A DNA stretch of 64,000 nucleotides, taken from Citrifermentans bremense (GTDB lineage Bacteria; Desulfobacterota; Desulfuromonadia; Geobacterales; Geobacteraceae). The first letter of the stretch is position 1; the number at the start of each line of letters is the position of its first letter. This document shows, in pieces, positions 17,242 through 26,997 of the stretch. Where the stretch lies: the NCBI RefSeq assembly GCF_014218275.1, contig NZ_AP023213.1, forward strand, positions 2,706,001 to 2,770,000. The letters are read 5' to 3'. Below the pieces are notes generated by a model that worked only from the letters and a program-made list of their open reading frames with translations, was not told the DNA's origin and searched no databases. The translations under genes and the position numbers were made by a program.

Positions 17242-18384
17242 TCACCGTCGCGCACGAACCAGTTCCATGTTGCGTTTCGCGTCTACGGCGCGCGGGTTCA
17301 GCTCCAACGCCTGGCGGTAATTCGTCGCCGCCAGGGACAACAGCGCCGCAGCGCCCGCGGCATCGTCCCCTTTTCTTTCCGCCTCCTTGAATGCGGCGTT
17401 CCCCGCGTTGTACAGGGCAGCTTCCTTCAGGCCTGGATCGCTGGCGGCGCTCGCCAGGGAAAAGCGCGCCAGGGCATGCCCGTAATCCCCCCCCAGGTAG
17501 AGGGCGACTCCGACGTCGTAGGCGAGAAGGCGGTCGCCCCCCCTCATCCTCTCGGCCCAATCGAAGGCAGCTACTCCCCTCTCATGGTCGCCGCGGGAGA
17601 GCGCCTCTCTCCCTTGCCGCCAGGCGAAGTGGAAGAGGTCATGGCGCAGCACCGGGTAGAGCCCGAACAGTAACAGGAGTAAAAGAACGGCGGCGGAAAG
17701 GGGGCGGTTCACGGCCTCCCCCGGAAGCAAAGGAGAGGCCCGACGGACAAAAGCGGGAGTGCCAGTGCGGGCGGGACCCGGAAGCGCTCCCGCTGGGCCA
17801 ACCGCGGGTCGTGGTACCTCACGCCTCCCCCCCGGAGGTGGAAAGAGGGTCCACGCAAGTTCCAGCGAGCGCCGCGCGCGCTCCCCATCGGGGATCCGGG
17901 CCGCGGACCTCACCCGGTCGCAGAGCTGGAAAAGCTCCGCCGCCTGCTCGAGTTCCAAAGGGGTTAGAAGCCCGGACGCTTCCGCCTGCTCCAGCAGTTG
18001 AGAGCTGGTCAGGCGGCTGGCGGGAAGGCCGGTGCGCTGCGCCAGCCGGACCCGGGCCAGGGAGGCCAGGACGGGACAGAGCTCCTCGGGGGAAAACTGA
18101 CCCGCCTCGAATCGCGCCGCGATCTCCTCAAGAAGCGGCAACGTCTGGGTGGCACCGGCAGGAAGAGCCCCGGTGCCGACTGAGCCGGTCCTGCCGCGCC
18201 GGCGCCAGGCGATGAAGCTCAAGGCGCAGAGGGTCAGGTAAAGGAGGGTGAGAATAAAAGGGGGCGCCGCCGGCGCCGGGAGGGGACCCCTCAGGGGGGC
18301 AAGCACGGCCGGGAGCGGCACGGCAGCGAGCGCTGCAACCCCCTGCTGCACGCGCTCGGCGAGGTTCCCATTGACGCTGCCCAT
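17242..18384 (-). CDS. Membrane-anchored TPR protein, BatC-like C-terminus
   Basis: 380 residues with two hydrophobic segments (about residues 42-60 and 228-247) separated by a cytoplasmic, arginine-rich domain of ~165 residues. The C-terminal ~120 residues are TPR-like (LAYDVGVALYLGGDYGHAL, AALYNAGNAAFKEAERKG, YRQALELNPRAVDAKRNMEL). This resembles the TPR part of BatC/aerotolerance proteins. The first half has no family I recognise. It starts 20 bases downstream of prsR, so it is likely co-expressed with the PEP-CTERM control genes; its role there is unknown. Confidence 0.6.
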   Translation of the reverse strand: MGSVNGNLAERVQQGVAALAAVPLPAVLAPLRGPLPAPAAPPFILTLLYLTLCALSFIAWRRRGRTGSVGTGALPAGATQTLPLLEEIAARFEAGQFSPEELCPVLASLARVRLAQRTGLPASRLTSSQLLEQAEASGLLTPLELEQAAELFQLCDRVRSAARIPDGERARRSLELAWTLFPPPGGRREVPRPAVGPAGALPGPARTGTPAFVRRASPLLPGEAVNRPLSAAVLLLLLLFGLYPVLRHDLFHFAWRQGREALSRGDHERGVAAFDWAERMRGGDRLLAYDVGVALYLGGDYGHALARFSLASAASDPGLKEAALYNAGNAAFKEAERKGDDAAGAAALLSLAATNYRQALELNPRAVDAKRNMELVRARR

Positions 18385-18403
18385 GCGTTTCCCTTTCGTT
18401 TCC

Positions 18404-19768
18404 CTAGGGGTGGATGGAAAGCTTCTTCATCAGGTCGTAGAGCGTCGGGCGGCTAACCCCCAGCTCCTCGGCAGCCTTCATGATGTTCCCCTGCTGGCGC
18501 TCGATCGCCTGCTGTATCATCTCGCGCTCCATCCGCTCCCGCGCCATCTTGAGCGACAGCCCGTCGCTGGAGGGGATCGGCATCGCCGCAGGCTCCACGT
18601 CGCAGCCAAGGTCCAGGGGGCCTATGCTCGTGCCGTCGCACATGATCACCGCCCGCTGCACCCGGTTCTTCAGCTCCCGGACGTTGCCCGGCCAGTTGTG
18701 GCGCTTGAGAAAAGCGGTGGCCGCGGAGGAGAAGCGCACCGCCTTCTTCTTGTTCTCCTTGCAGTAGAGCCTGAGGAAGTTCTCGGCGATGAGGAGGATG
18801 TCGTCGCCCCGCTCGCGCAAGGGTGGGAGCGTGATGTTGATCACCCCGATGCGGTAGTAGAGGTCCTCCCGGAAGCGCCCCTCCTCGATCGCCTTGGCGA
18901 TGTCGACGTTGGTGGCGCAGGTGGTGCGGGCGTCGATGGCGATTTCCTCCCTGCCGCCCACCCGCTGGATGGTCCCCTCCTGCAGAAAGCGCAACAGCTT
19001 CACCTGGAGGTTCACCGGGAGCTCCCCGATCTCGTCGAGAAAGAGGGTTCCCTTGTGGGCGTACTGGAGCTTTCCCCTGACCGCCGCGTGGGCGCCGGTG
19101 AAGGCCCCCTTCTCGTGGCCGAAGAGCTCGCTCTCCAGGAGGTTCTCGGGGATGGCGCCGCAGTTGATCGCCACCAGCGGCCCGCTGTGCCGCGAGCTCG
19201 CCTCGTGGATGGCGCCGGCCACAAGCTCCTTGCCGGTGCCGCTTTCGCCGGTGATCAGGATGGGGGCATTGGAGGCGGCCACCTTGCGGATGGTGTGGAA
19301 GACGGCCTGCATCTCGGGGCAGGAGCCGACCATCCCCCACTGTCCGCCGTCCTCGCTCTCGGCCGAAACCTGCCTCAGGTTCTGCTCGTCGATGTTGGCC
19401 AGGTGGAAGGCCCGGGTGATGATCACCTTAAGCTCGTTTAGAACCGGGGGCTTCGCGTAGAAGTCGAATGCCCCCATGCGCATCGCCTTCAGCGCGTTCT
19501 CCCGCTCGTTGTTCCCGGTGAGCATGATGATCTTCGCCGCCGGGTTCAGCCCCAGCATCTCGTCCAGGCAGCGGAACCCCTCCACCGAGCTGTCGGCGTA
19601 GGGGGGAAGCCCCAGGTCGAGCACCACCACGTTTGGCCTCTCAGTCTTGAACTGCTGCAGCGCCTCCCTGCCGTCAGCCGCCAGAAGCACCTGGAATTCC
19701 TGGTTCAGGCCCCACTTCAACTGCTGCCTGATATCGTCGTTGTCGTCGACAATCAACAGTTTCTTCAC
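18404..19768 (-). CDS. prsR: PEP-CTERM-box response regulator transcription factor PrsR
   Basis: 454 residues from a GTG at 19768; the longer upstream frame lacks plausible protein character, while KKLLIVDDNDDIRQQL is a canonical receiver start. Receiver domain residues ~1-125 (phosphoacceptor Asp in VVVLDLGLPP). Sigma-54 AAA+ domain with Walker A GESGTGKE, the GAFTGA loop contacting sigma-54, LFLDEIGELP (Walker B) and RFREDLYYR. C-terminal Fis-type HTH (NIMKAAEELGVSRPTLYDLM). It lies directly downstream of the histidine kinase. It should activate -24/-12 promoters; two good candidates occur upstream of matrix-type genes at 32.2 and 36.4 kb. Confidence 0.92.
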   Translation of the reverse strand: MKKLLIVDDNDDIRQQLKWGLNQEFQVLLAADGREALQQFKTERPNVVVLDLGLPPYADSSVEGFRCLDEMLGLNPAAKIIMLTGNNERENALKAMRMGAFDFYAKPPVLNELKVIITRAFHLANIDEQNLRQVSAESEDGGQWGMVGSCPEMQAVFHTIRKVAASNAPILITGESGTGKELVAGAIHEASSRHSGPLVAINCGAIPENLLESELFGHEKGAFTGAHAAVRGKLQYAHKGTLFLDEIGELPVNLQVKLLRFLQEGTIQRVGGREEIAIDARTTCATNVDIAKAIEEGRFREDLYYRIGVINITLPPLRERGDDILLIAENFLRLYCKENKKKAVRFSSAATAFLKRHNWPGNVRELKNRVQRAVIMCDGTSIGPLDLGCDVEPAAMPIPSSDGLSLKMARERMEREMIQQAIERQQGNIMKAAEELGVSRPTLYDLMKKLSIHP

Positions 19769-19778
19769 TGCCCCCCCC

Positions 19779-21857
19779 TCATGCTGGCTTGGTGATGAGT
19801 TGCCCAGTCCCGGCCGCAGAGGACGGGAACCAGACCGTGAACACGGTCCCCTCCCCCTGCGCGCTGCATACCTCGATCCTGCCGCCGTGCGCCGCGACGA
19901 TCTGCCGGCACTGGTAGAGCCCGATGCCGAGCCCCGTCTGCTTCGTGGTCTTGAAAGGCGCAAAGAGCTCGTTGCGAATGAAAAGCGGCGACATGCCGCA
20001 GCCGCTGTCCGATACCTTGAGGAAGGGGGATTCCGCGCATCCCACCTCGGCGACGATCGGGGTTCCGGGCTCGGAAGCCTCCACCGCGTTCAGAAGGAGG
20101 TTCAAAAGCACCTTCTGCAGTTCCTCCTCGTCCCCCAGAACCTTCTCCGGGGTCCCCAGCACCGTGACCGTCCTCCCCTGCACCAGGCGCGCCGAGTGCC
20201 GGGCGAGCGCCAGGAGGTCGACCTGGCGCATGTGCAAAAGCTCGCTCTCGCCCAGGTTTCGCAGGCGCCCGATGAGCGCGTGCATCTTCTTCGTGGTGTT
20301 GCCGAGGCTTGAGAGCATGTCCTTTTGGAACTCGGGGTTGTCCAGGTGCTCGCGTGCGTTCTCCACCACCAGCGACACAGTGGCCGCCAGGTTTTTCAGG
20401 TCGTGCACCACGAAGGTCGCGAGGTTCCCCACCGCCTCCATAGCTTTTGCCTGGGTCAACTGCTGGGAGAGGCGCTGGTGCTGGATGGCGACCGAGGCCT
20501 GGCGCGCGATCGCTTTCATCAGGTCGTAATCCTCGTAGCGGTACTCCTCGTCCGGAACCACCTGCTCCCCCAGGACGATGAAGCCGGTGACCTTACCCCC
20601 CTCGAAAAGCGGGATGACGAAGCTCACCTTCAGCTCCTGCAGCCACTGCCGGTTGGCCTCGAGGATCTCGGGGTTGTTGTCCCGACTGCAAAAGACCCAG
20701 CGCCGGTCGCGCAGGTAGGCGACCAGGGGATTGTCGTCGGCCATGGTGGACTTGACCTCTTCGAGCTCAAGGATCCCCGTGGCGCAGAACCAGCCGCACC
20801 CCTCCTGGTGCAGATAGAGCGCTCCCCCCCTCACCCCGAAGATGTCGCAGTAGGCCGACAGCACCAGGTTCAAAAGCTCCTCACCGCTTTGAAAGCTGGC
20901 GAGCCGTTCGGTGAGGCTCAGCCACTGGGCCCGGTAATCGTACTTGCTCTGGTAGAAGTGCTTGTGCAGAAGGACCTTGAGCTCCCTCTTGGCGCGCTCA
21001 GAGAGGAGCAAAAGGAGCAGGAGCATCCCGGCTATGAACCCAAGCGACAGGGCTAGCACCCGGGGGAAGAGCGAACCGAAGTACTTCATCGCCTCGCCTA
21101 TCGAGCCCAGAAGCAGAAGGTACCCGGCGATCACGGTCAGGACCACCGACTTCAAAAGGACCGCCTGCGAGACCTTCACCCGCGCCGTCCCCCTCCAGTG
21201 GGTGCGCGAGTAGACGATCATCAGCGAGGCGAGGATGAAAACCAGCGAGCGCAGCGGAACCAGCTCCATGTTCAGCGAGCGGTACAAAAGCGCGTTGGTG
21301 TAGTAGAAGACCAGGACGGCGAGCATGGAGCCAAGCGCCACGATGTCGAGCTTCACCCGCCAAAGCGCCTCGGAGGAGGCGTTCACCAGGGTGGATTCGA
21401 AGTTGGTGAGCGCGACCACCAAAAGGACCAGCATCACGACGTAGAAGTAGTAACCGGCGTCGGTGAGAAAGAGCATCTGCTCGAGCGGGAAGTCGGGGGC
21501 GTAGTAAAGGGACGCCTCCGGCATCAAGACGGGGACGAGAACCAGCGCCAGTGAGCTGGCGAGCATCAGGCGGGTCGAGCGTGAAAGGCCGCGCTCGGCC
21601 AGGTCCCGCGCGTAGGTGAGGCTAACCAGCAGCCAAAGCGCCGGGAACAGCGCCTCGACTCCAAGCGACAGCCTCTTCCAGGCGACGTAGGGAAACAACC
21701 CGCGCAAAGCCGCCAGGTCGAAGAACTCCAGGAGCGCGGCGGCGCAGAAAGGGAGGGCTAAAAAAGTGCGGCAGGCGCTCTTGCGTTCGAGGCGGACTAT
21801 CCTCAGCATGGCAAACAAAAGCAAGATGACCGCTAACAGCGAGAGCGCCATTTTCAC
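19779..21857 (-). CDS. prsK: PEP-CTERM system histidine kinase PrsK
   Basis: 692 residues. The N-terminal ~290 residues are multi-spanning membrane segments. A GAF domain follows (about 320-460). The HisKA region has HDLKNLAAT with the phosphorylated His near residue 485, and the C-terminal HATPase region ends with GLGIGLYQCRQIVAAHGG and GEGTVFTVWFP. It is the cognate kinase of the adjacent PrsR, in the usual order kinase then regulator. The signal it senses is unknown. Confidence 0.92.
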   Translation of the reverse strand: MKMALSLLAVILLLFAMLRIVRLERKSACRTFLALPFCAAALLEFFDLAALRGLFPYVAWKRLSLGVEALFPALWLLVSLTYARDLAERGLSRSTRLMLASSLALVLVPVLMPEASLYYAPDFPLEQMLFLTDAGYYFYVVMLVLLVVALTNFESTLVNASSEALWRVKLDIVALGSMLAVLVFYYTNALLYRSLNMELVPLRSLVFILASLMIVYSRTHWRGTARVKVSQAVLLKSVVLTVIAGYLLLLGSIGEAMKYFGSLFPRVLALSLGFIAGMLLLLLLLSERAKRELKVLLHKHFYQSKYDYRAQWLSLTERLASFQSGEELLNLVLSAYCDIFGVRGGALYLHQEGCGWFCATGILELEEVKSTMADDNPLVAYLRDRRWVFCSRDNNPEILEANRQWLQELKVSFVIPLFEGGKVTGFIVLGEQVVPDEEYRYEDYDLMKAIARQASVAIQHQRLSQQLTQAKAMEAVGNLATFVVHDLKNLAATVSLVVENAREHLDNPEFQKDMLSSLGNTTKKMHALIGRLRNLGESELLHMRQVDLLALARHSARLVQGRTVTVLGTPEKVLGDEEELQKVLLNLLLNAVEASEPGTPIVAEVGCAESPFLKVSDSGCGMSPLFIRNELFAPFKTTKQTGLGIGLYQCRQIVAAHGGRIEVCSAQGEGTVFTVWFPSSAAGTGQLITKPA

Positions 21858-21873
21858 CCCTGGGGCTTGCCCG

Positions 21874-23160
21874 TTACAAGGACCAGACCTTGATGCCGGA
21901 GCCGTTCAACCGCTCGCGGTCGAACATGCTTTTCACGTCGACCAGCACCGGGTTGGGCCCCATGAGCGCCAAGAGTTCGGCCCCGGTGAGCGAGGCGAAT
22001 TCCGCATGCGCCACGGCCGCTACAACGGCCACCGCGGGCTTCAGCTGCGACCGGGGGGTAAGCTCGACCCCGTACTCGTGGAGCGTTTCTTCCGGATCGG
22101 CCAGAGGGTCGCAGACCTGGACCTGCATCCCGTAATCCTTCAGCTCCTTGATGATGTCGATGACCTTGGAGTTCCGGATGTCGGGGCAGTTTTCCTTGAA
22201 GGTGATCCCGAGCACCGTGACCACGGCATCCAGCACCGGATGACCGGCCCTGATGATCTCCTTCACGGCGCGCTGCGCCACGAATTTCCCCATGCCGTCG
22301 TTGATGCGCCGACCGGCGAGGATCACCTGCGGGATGTAGCCCAGCTTCTCGGCCTTGTGGGTCAGGTAGTAGGGGTCGACGCCGATGCAGTGCCCGCCGA
22401 CGAGACCTGGCGAGAACCTGAGGAAGTTCCACTTGCTCCCCGCCGCCGCCAGCACCTCGGCGGTGTCGATCTCCAGGCGGTCGAAGATGAGCGCAAGTTC
22501 GTTCATGAGGGCGATGTTCAGGTCGCGCTGGGTGTTCTCGATCACCTTGGCGGCCTCGGCCACCTTGATGGAGGAGGCGCGGAACACCCCCGCCGTCACC
22601 ACCGAGCTATAGACCTCCGCCACCACCTCCAGGGTCTCCCGGTCCTGGCCGGAGACCACCTTCTTGATCTTGGTGAAGGTGTGCTCCTTGTCGCCCGGGT
22701 TGATCCGCTCCGGGCTGTAGCCCACCTTGAAGTCGATCCCCCCCTTGAGTCCGGAGACCCGCTCCAGGACGGGGATGCACTCGTCCTCGGTGACCCCCGG
22801 GTAGACGGTCGACTCGTAGACCACGATGTCTCCAGGCTTGAGCGCCTTCCCCACGGTTTCGCTGGCAAGGCAGACGAGGCTTAGGTCCGGCTGGTTCGCC
22901 TCGTCGATCGGGGTGGGGACCGCGACGATGTGGAAATTCGCCTGCCTCAGGTCTTCGATCCGGTCGGTGAAGAGGATGTCCGCCTGCGCCAGGTCCCCCA
23001 CCGCGACTTCCGCGGTTCGGTCGTGCCCCTCGCGCAGCTCCTTGATCCTGGTGCGGTTGATGTCGAAGCCTATGGTGCGGCGCACCTTGCCGAAAGCAAC
23101 CGCCACCGGCAGCCCCACGTACCCAAGCCCTACCACTGAGACAATACGCTCTACCGTCAA
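21874..23160 (-). CDS. Nucleotide-sugar 6-dehydrogenase (UDP-GlcNAc/Vi-antigen TviB type)
   Basis: 428 residues. N-terminal Rossmann motif VVGLGYVGLPVAVAFG, central helix region, and catalytic cysteine in GGHCIGVDPYYLTHKAE. The C-terminal UDP-binding domain holds VLGITFKENCPDIRNSK. The family oxidises UDP-sugars to uronic acids in two NAD steps; the start pattern IGFDINRTRIKELREG favours the TviB/WbpA subgroup acting on UDP-N-acetyl sugars. It lies between exosortase/EpsI and PrsK, consistent with supplying acidic sugar for the exopolysaccharide. Confidence 0.88.
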   Translation of the reverse strand: MTVERIVSVVGLGYVGLPVAVAFGKVRRTIGFDINRTRIKELREGHDRTAEVAVGDLAQADILFTDRIEDLRQANFHIVAVPTPIDEANQPDLSLVCLASETVGKALKPGDIVVYESTVYPGVTEDECIPVLERVSGLKGGIDFKVGYSPERINPGDKEHTFTKIKKVVSGQDRETLEVVAEVYSSVVTAGVFRASSIKVAEAAKVIENTQRDLNIALMNELALIFDRLEIDTAEVLAAAGSKWNFLRFSPGLVGGHCIGVDPYYLTHKAEKLGYIPQVILAGRRINDGMGKFVAQRAVKEIIRAGHPVLDAVVTVLGITFKENCPDIRNSKVIDIIKELKDYGMQVQVCDPLADPEETLHEYGVELTPRSQLKPAVAVVAAVAHAEFASLTGAELLALMGPNPVLVDVKSMFDRERLNGSGIKVWSL

Positions 23161-23268
23161 AACTTCCTCCTGAAACGCGGCAAGAGGTGCCGCCTGAAAT
23201 TCAATCCGTCATGCTGCCGGGTGCACTGCGGTCGCCACGGAAGCCCCGGCGCCGTCAAAAAGGGCGCC

Positions 23269-23895
23269 TCAGCTGGGGAGGAAACTCCTTATCGCGGGCA
23301 GGAACTCCTTGATGAAACGCTCTCCCACGGCCAGCGCCTGCCGCTCATCACCCTGGAACGGCATCGAGACCCTGATGAAGGAGGCGTCGCGGCGCCGGTG
23401 CAACACGGAGTTCAGGATCTGCTCCCCTTTGAGCGAGAACTCCTCGGAGAGGCTCTTGCCGCGCACCTGGTACCAGTAGAGGAAGAGCTCGCTGCTTTCA
23501 CCCTTTTGATACACCGCCTGGACCAGGTTCAACTCGTCTTTGCCTGCCTTTATGGTGTAACGGTTACTGGAGTGCTCCAGCCAGCCGCTGCCGGGAAGGC
23601 AGTGCTTGGGAGAGTGGATCTCCCCTCCCCCCTTGCCGCCGCCGTGGTAGCCGATGTAGAGCTGCACCTTCTCACCCTGCGCCCCCTGGTACTGGCGGAT
23701 CAGGACGTCGCTCGCCTTGAGCACGTTCTGGACGTCGCCGGAAAGCCGCCCCTCCTCGGTCATGCGCCAGCTGTTCACGGTGGTCGGGAACTGCTGCAAC
23801 GGCCGGTTCATCGGGACGCTCAGGTCGCTGTGCAGGTTGAGGTAGAGCCCGGCCGCGAAAAGGAGCAGGTAGAGCGCCAGGAAATGTCCCTTCAT
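23269..23895 (-). CDS. epsI: Exosortase-associated protein EpsI
   Basis: 208 residues with one N-terminal hydrophobic segment (about residues 4-20). The family signature region GEIHSPKHCLPGSGW is complete, preceded by YHGGGKGG. EpsI proteins are encoded with, or fused to, exosortases and contribute to polysaccharide and sorting functions. The start overlaps the exosortase stop by 4 bases. Confidence 0.9.
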   Translation of the reverse strand: MKGHFLALYLLLFAAGLYLNLHSDLSVPMNRPLQQFPTTVNSWRMTEEGRLSGDVQNVLKASDVLIRQYQGAQGEKVQLYIGYHGGGKGGGEIHSPKHCLPGSGWLEHSSNRYTIKAGKDELNLVQAVYQKGESSELFLYWYQVRGKSLSEEFSLKGEQILNSVLHRRRDASFIRVSMPFQGDERQALAVGERFIKEFLPAIRSFLPS

Positions 23896-24737
23896 TCCGC
23901 ACCCCCTTCACCCTTGGAGAGCAGGGAACCGAGCCTGATCATGAGGGCTATGGCGACCACGAAGACGGCGAGCCCGGCGAACTCGTGGAAGAAGCCCTCC
24001 GCTGCCTTGGCGCCCCAGTACTGGGCGAGGAGCCCGGTTCCGATGACCCTCAGCGCGTTGGCCGAGATGGCGATGGGAATCGCCGAGAGGATCAAAAGGC
24101 CCCGGCGCAGCGCCCCCATCTCCAGGAAGAAGGCGTAGGCGACGGAAAGCGCCAGCAGCGAGATGAGAGACCTGATGCCGCTGCAGGCGTCGGCGACCTC
24201 GAGCGTGGTGAAGGGGAGCATGATGATGTTCCCCTCCCTGAGCACCACCACCCCCATGAGCTTCAGCGACGCTATCGAGACCCGCGTAACGAAGAGCTTC
24301 AGGGGAAAGGCGATCATGTCGTAGATGATGTAGGGGAGCGGCACCATGAAAAGGAGGTAGGCAAGCGGCAAGAGCATAAGCCGGAAAAGCCTCTTCCCCA
24401 ATAAAAAAAGGGTCATCCCGCAAAGGGTGACCACGATGGAACTGCGCATGGTGAAAAATTCGCTCCCAAGCCAACCCACCACCAGTTGCAAAAGCCCGGC
24501 TACGACCAGCAAAAGCCCCGGCCACCAGGGTTCGGCCAGCACCTCTGCCAGCTCCTTGCGCCTTTCGTAAGCGAAGTACCCGGCGATGAGGGGGACGACG
24601 AATCCGTGGGAATAGTTCGCGTCCTCGTACCACTGCTGCACCATATCCGGCAGGATGCTCCAGTAGACGCCGGTCAGTATCATAAGCGCCAGAAGAAACT
24701 GCATCCTGTGGTGTTTCAAAGACTCGGCGACTGTCAT
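23892..24737 (-). CDS. xrtA: Exosortase (XrtA/EpsH type)
   Basis: 281 residues, polytopic. The inferred catalytic triad is present in order and spacing: Cys near residue 184 (VADACSGIRSL), Arg near 229 (SANALRVIGTG) and His near 250 (FFHEFAG). The enzyme is a membrane transpeptidase-like protease that cleaves PEP-CTERM tails of exported proteins. In this window one intact substrate (32306-32959) and one decayed substrate (16951-17202) carry matching tails. It forms an overlapping pair with EpsI. Confidence 0.92.
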   Translation of the reverse strand: MTVAESLKHHRMQFLLALMILTGVYWSILPDMVQQWYEDANYSHGFVVPLIAGYFAYERRKELAEVLAEPWWPGLLLVVAGLLQLVVGWLGSEFFTMRSSIVVTLCGMTLFLLGKRLFRLMLLPLAYLLFMVPLPYIIYDMIAFPLKLFVTRVSIASLKLMGVVVLREGNIIMLPFTTLEVADACSGIRSLISLLALSVAYAFFLEMGALRRGLLILSAIPIAISANALRVIGTGLLAQYWGAKAAEGFFHEFAGLAVFVVAIALMIRLGSLLSKGEGGAE

Positions 24738-25039
24738 TGGAGAAAACCTCGAATCCGCAGCAGGTGGGCGAATGCCAGCGTCGATTTGGGATGCTACACT
24801 TTACAGTGCGACAGACAAATTGACAAGCATTAATTCATTATGTTAAACCGGATTCTGGCGTTACACACTGAGCAATTTCAGGAACAGTCAGTGCCGCTCC
24901 GGAAAGTGCCAGCAACCCAGCAGCGCTGACCGCCAAAGTGTGGAAGTGACCGCCATCCATGCCAATGAAGTGCCGTTGCAAATCCGGGTTCACTCTGCTA
25001 AGCCGGCACAAAGATCTTATGTAAACGAGGAGGCCCCGG
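24738..25039. other. Divergent regulatory region between the exosortase and Crp-family genes
   Basis: About 300 bases with a sigma-70 promoter for the exosortase (separate entry). No -24/-12 element with correct spacing was found for the exosortase, and no further coding sequence. Confidence 0.5.
24798..24826 (-). promoter_or_regulatory. Sigma-70 promoter for the exosortase-epsI genes
   Basis: Minus strand TTGTCA (24826-24821), exactly 17 bases, then TAAAGT (24803-24798), about 60 bases before the start codon. Confidence 0.55.
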
Positions 25040-25756
25040 ATGACTCATCAAGCAGGGCAAAAACAAAAAGCAGAGGCGCACATCATCAGCAGCATCCCGT
25101 TTTTCTCCACCCTGAAGGCCGACGAAATCGAAAAGGTGGAAAGGCTTTTCCGTAAGCAGAACTACGAGAAAGAACAGATAGTCCTATACGAGGAGGACAC
25201 CAGCAACTACATGTACCTGATCTATTCCGGGAAGGTGCGCGTGGTCAAGATGAACGAGGACGGCAAGGAGCAGATCATCACCATCCACAAGAAGAACGAC
25301 TTCTTCGGGGAGATGTCGCTTCTGGACGGCAAGACCTCCCCCGCCACCATCATCGCCCACGAGGAGTCTGTGATAGGCCTCCTGCACAAGGACGACTTCG
25401 AGCAGCACCTGATGAGCAACGAAGGTATCCGCCGCAAGGTGATCGAACTGCTCTGCGGCAGGCTCAGGGACTCCTGGGAGATGATCAGGATACTCTCCTT
25501 CAACGCAGAAAACGCGCAGGACCGCGTCATCTCGCTCCTTGACCGCCTGGGGGAGCTCTACGGCGTGCGGGACGACCGCGGCATCATCATCGACGTGAAG
25601 ATGACACACCAGCAGATGGCCAGCTACGCCTCTGTGACGCGCGAGACCATGAGCCGGGTGCTGAGGAGCCTTGAGAAGTCCGGCATGATCTCGGTGCTCC
25701 AGAACAAGGCCATCCTCCTGAACCACCCCTTCCACCAGCAGCGCGCCAGGCACTAG
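25040..25756 (+). CDS. Crp/FNR family transcription regulator
   Basis: 238 residues. N-terminal cyclic-nucleotide-binding-like beta-roll (IPFFSTLKADEIEKVERLF, GEMSLLDGKTSPATIIA), long dimerisation helix, and C-terminal winged helix (MTHQQMASYASVTRETMSRV is the recognition HTH). No N-terminal FNR cysteine cluster is present, so it is not an oxygen-sensing FNR. AACGAGGAGG precedes the ATG. It is divergent from the exosortase gene and upstream of a VanZ-like gene; either could be a target. Confidence 0.88.
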   Translation: MTHQAGQKQKAEAHIISSIPFFSTLKADEIEKVERLFRKQNYEKEQIVLYEEDTSNYMYLIYSGKVRVVKMNEDGKEQIITIHKKNDFFGEMSLLDGKTSPATIIAHEESVIGLLHKDDFEQHLMSNEGIRRKVIELLCGRLRDSWEMIRILSFNAENAQDRVISLLDRLGELYGVRDDRGIIIDVKMTHQQMASYASVTRETMSRVLRSLEKSGMISVLQNKAILLNHPFHQQRARH

Positions 25757-25785
25757 GGGAGCGCTACGACCAAAAGGGGGGGCAC

Positions 25786-26988
25786 TTGAACCGGAAAGCG
25801 CTGCTTGCGACTCTCATCTGCGTCCTTTTGATCGCCTACGCCTCCCTGTTCCCCTTAAGCGGCTGGCGTCTCCCCGGCTCCGGATTCTTCGCCTGGTGCA
25901 CGCTCAAGCTTCCAGGCCACGTCTCGAAAAGCGACCTCCTGGTCAACGTCATCGCCTACGTCCCCCTGGGGTACCTGCTCTTCCGCCTGTTCCGCGTCGA
26001 TAAACGGCCCGCAGTCATTGCGCTTGCCTGCGCGCTCGTCACCGGGAGCGCGCTCAGCTTCGCCATGGAGCTCACCCAGACTGCCCTTCCCGGCCGCACC
26101 CCTTCCACCGTAGACCTCGGCGCCAATACCTTGGGGGCCTGCGCCGGCGCGCTCCTCGCCCTTATCTGGCAGCGCGCCGCCATGCCGCAAGGAGCGCTTT
26201 CTCGCTGGCGGGCAAGTTTCCTCGCCCCCGGGAGAGAGGGGGATCTCGGCCTTGCCGTGCTCCTTCTCTGGCTTTGCTCCCAGTGGGCCCCATTCGTCCC
26301 TTCGCTGGACTGGGGAGGGATCAAGAACGGGCTCAAGCCACTTTGGTACACGGCCAACGACCTGTCGCGCCTGGACCTGATGCAGGGTGCCACCTACTTC
26401 TGCTATCTCGCCGCGCTAGGCGTGCTGGCGCAGGAGACCTTAAGGCGGCGCGCCCTTGCCCTCCCCCTTTTCTCCCTTTTCGCCGCGCTGGTTCTCTGCG
26501 GCAAGATCTTCATCCTGGGCCGCCAGCTTTCCCTTGAGGCGCTGGCGGGGCTTTTTGCGGCTGTTCCGCTTCTGGCCGTGGCGGGGCTTTTAGGGGAGAA
26601 GTCGAGACGTTTAATCGGGTGTCTGCTGCTTGTCACGGGCTTCGCGCTCTACGAGCTGAAACCTGGAGCGGGGGGCTTGGCGGGAGGGTTTGGCTGGGTA
26701 CCTTTTCAGGGGCAGCTGGCCCACGAGTTGACCGGTTTCGGGAGCATTCTGGAAGGGGTGTGGCCTTTCGCCGCCCTGTGGATTTTAATCGCGTCGGTCG
26801 GGGGAGAAACGCGGGGGGGAGCCTGGCCGGGAGCAGCAGCTGTCTTTGCCTTCGTGTTAGCGCTGGAGTGGCTGCAGCTAGAGATCCCGGGCCGCACCCC
26901 CGACCTGACCCAGGCGCTCCTGGCGCTCGCCGGTTGGCTCGCGCCGGCCTTCTACCTGCGCGGTGCGCCCCCCCGGGCGGGCGCCTGA
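25786..26988 (+). CDS. VanZ-like family membrane protein
   Basis: 400 residues from a TTG start (AAAAGGGGGGG upstream). About nine or ten hydrophobic segments. The N-terminal VanZ-type pattern includes KSDLLVNVIAYVPLGYLLF and ALSFAMELTQTALPGRTPST. A second VanZ-like half is suggested by the repeat ALEWLQLEIPGRTPDLTQAL near the C-terminus. Function is unknown for most members; VanZ itself confers low-level teicoplanin resistance. Such proteins are frequent in exosortase loci. Confidence 0.75.
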   Translation: MNRKALLATLICVLLIAYASLFPLSGWRLPGSGFFAWCTLKLPGHVSKSDLLVNVIAYVPLGYLLFRLFRVDKRPAVIALACALVTGSALSFAMELTQTALPGRTPSTVDLGANTLGACAGALLALIWQRAAMPQGALSRWRASFLAPGREGDLGLAVLLLWLCSQWAPFVPSLDWGGIKNGLKPLWYTANDLSRLDLMQGATYFCYLAALGVLAQETLRRRALALPLFSLFAALVLCGKIFILGRQLSLEALAGLFAAVPLLAVAGLLGEKSRRLIGCLLLVTGFALYELKPGAGGLAGGFGWVPFQGQLAHELTGFGSILEGVWPFAALWILIASVGGETRGGAWPGAAAVFAFVLALEWLQLEIPGRTPDLTQALLALAGWLAPAFYLRGAPPRAGA

Positions 26989-26997
26989 GCTGAGGCT

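Noticed and set aside
24907-24919. GTGCCA upstream of the exosortase as a minus-strand -24 element
   Set aside because: The expected -12 position reads GGAG rather than TTGC, so the spacing and base requirements fail. The sigma-70 pair nearer the gene is preferred.
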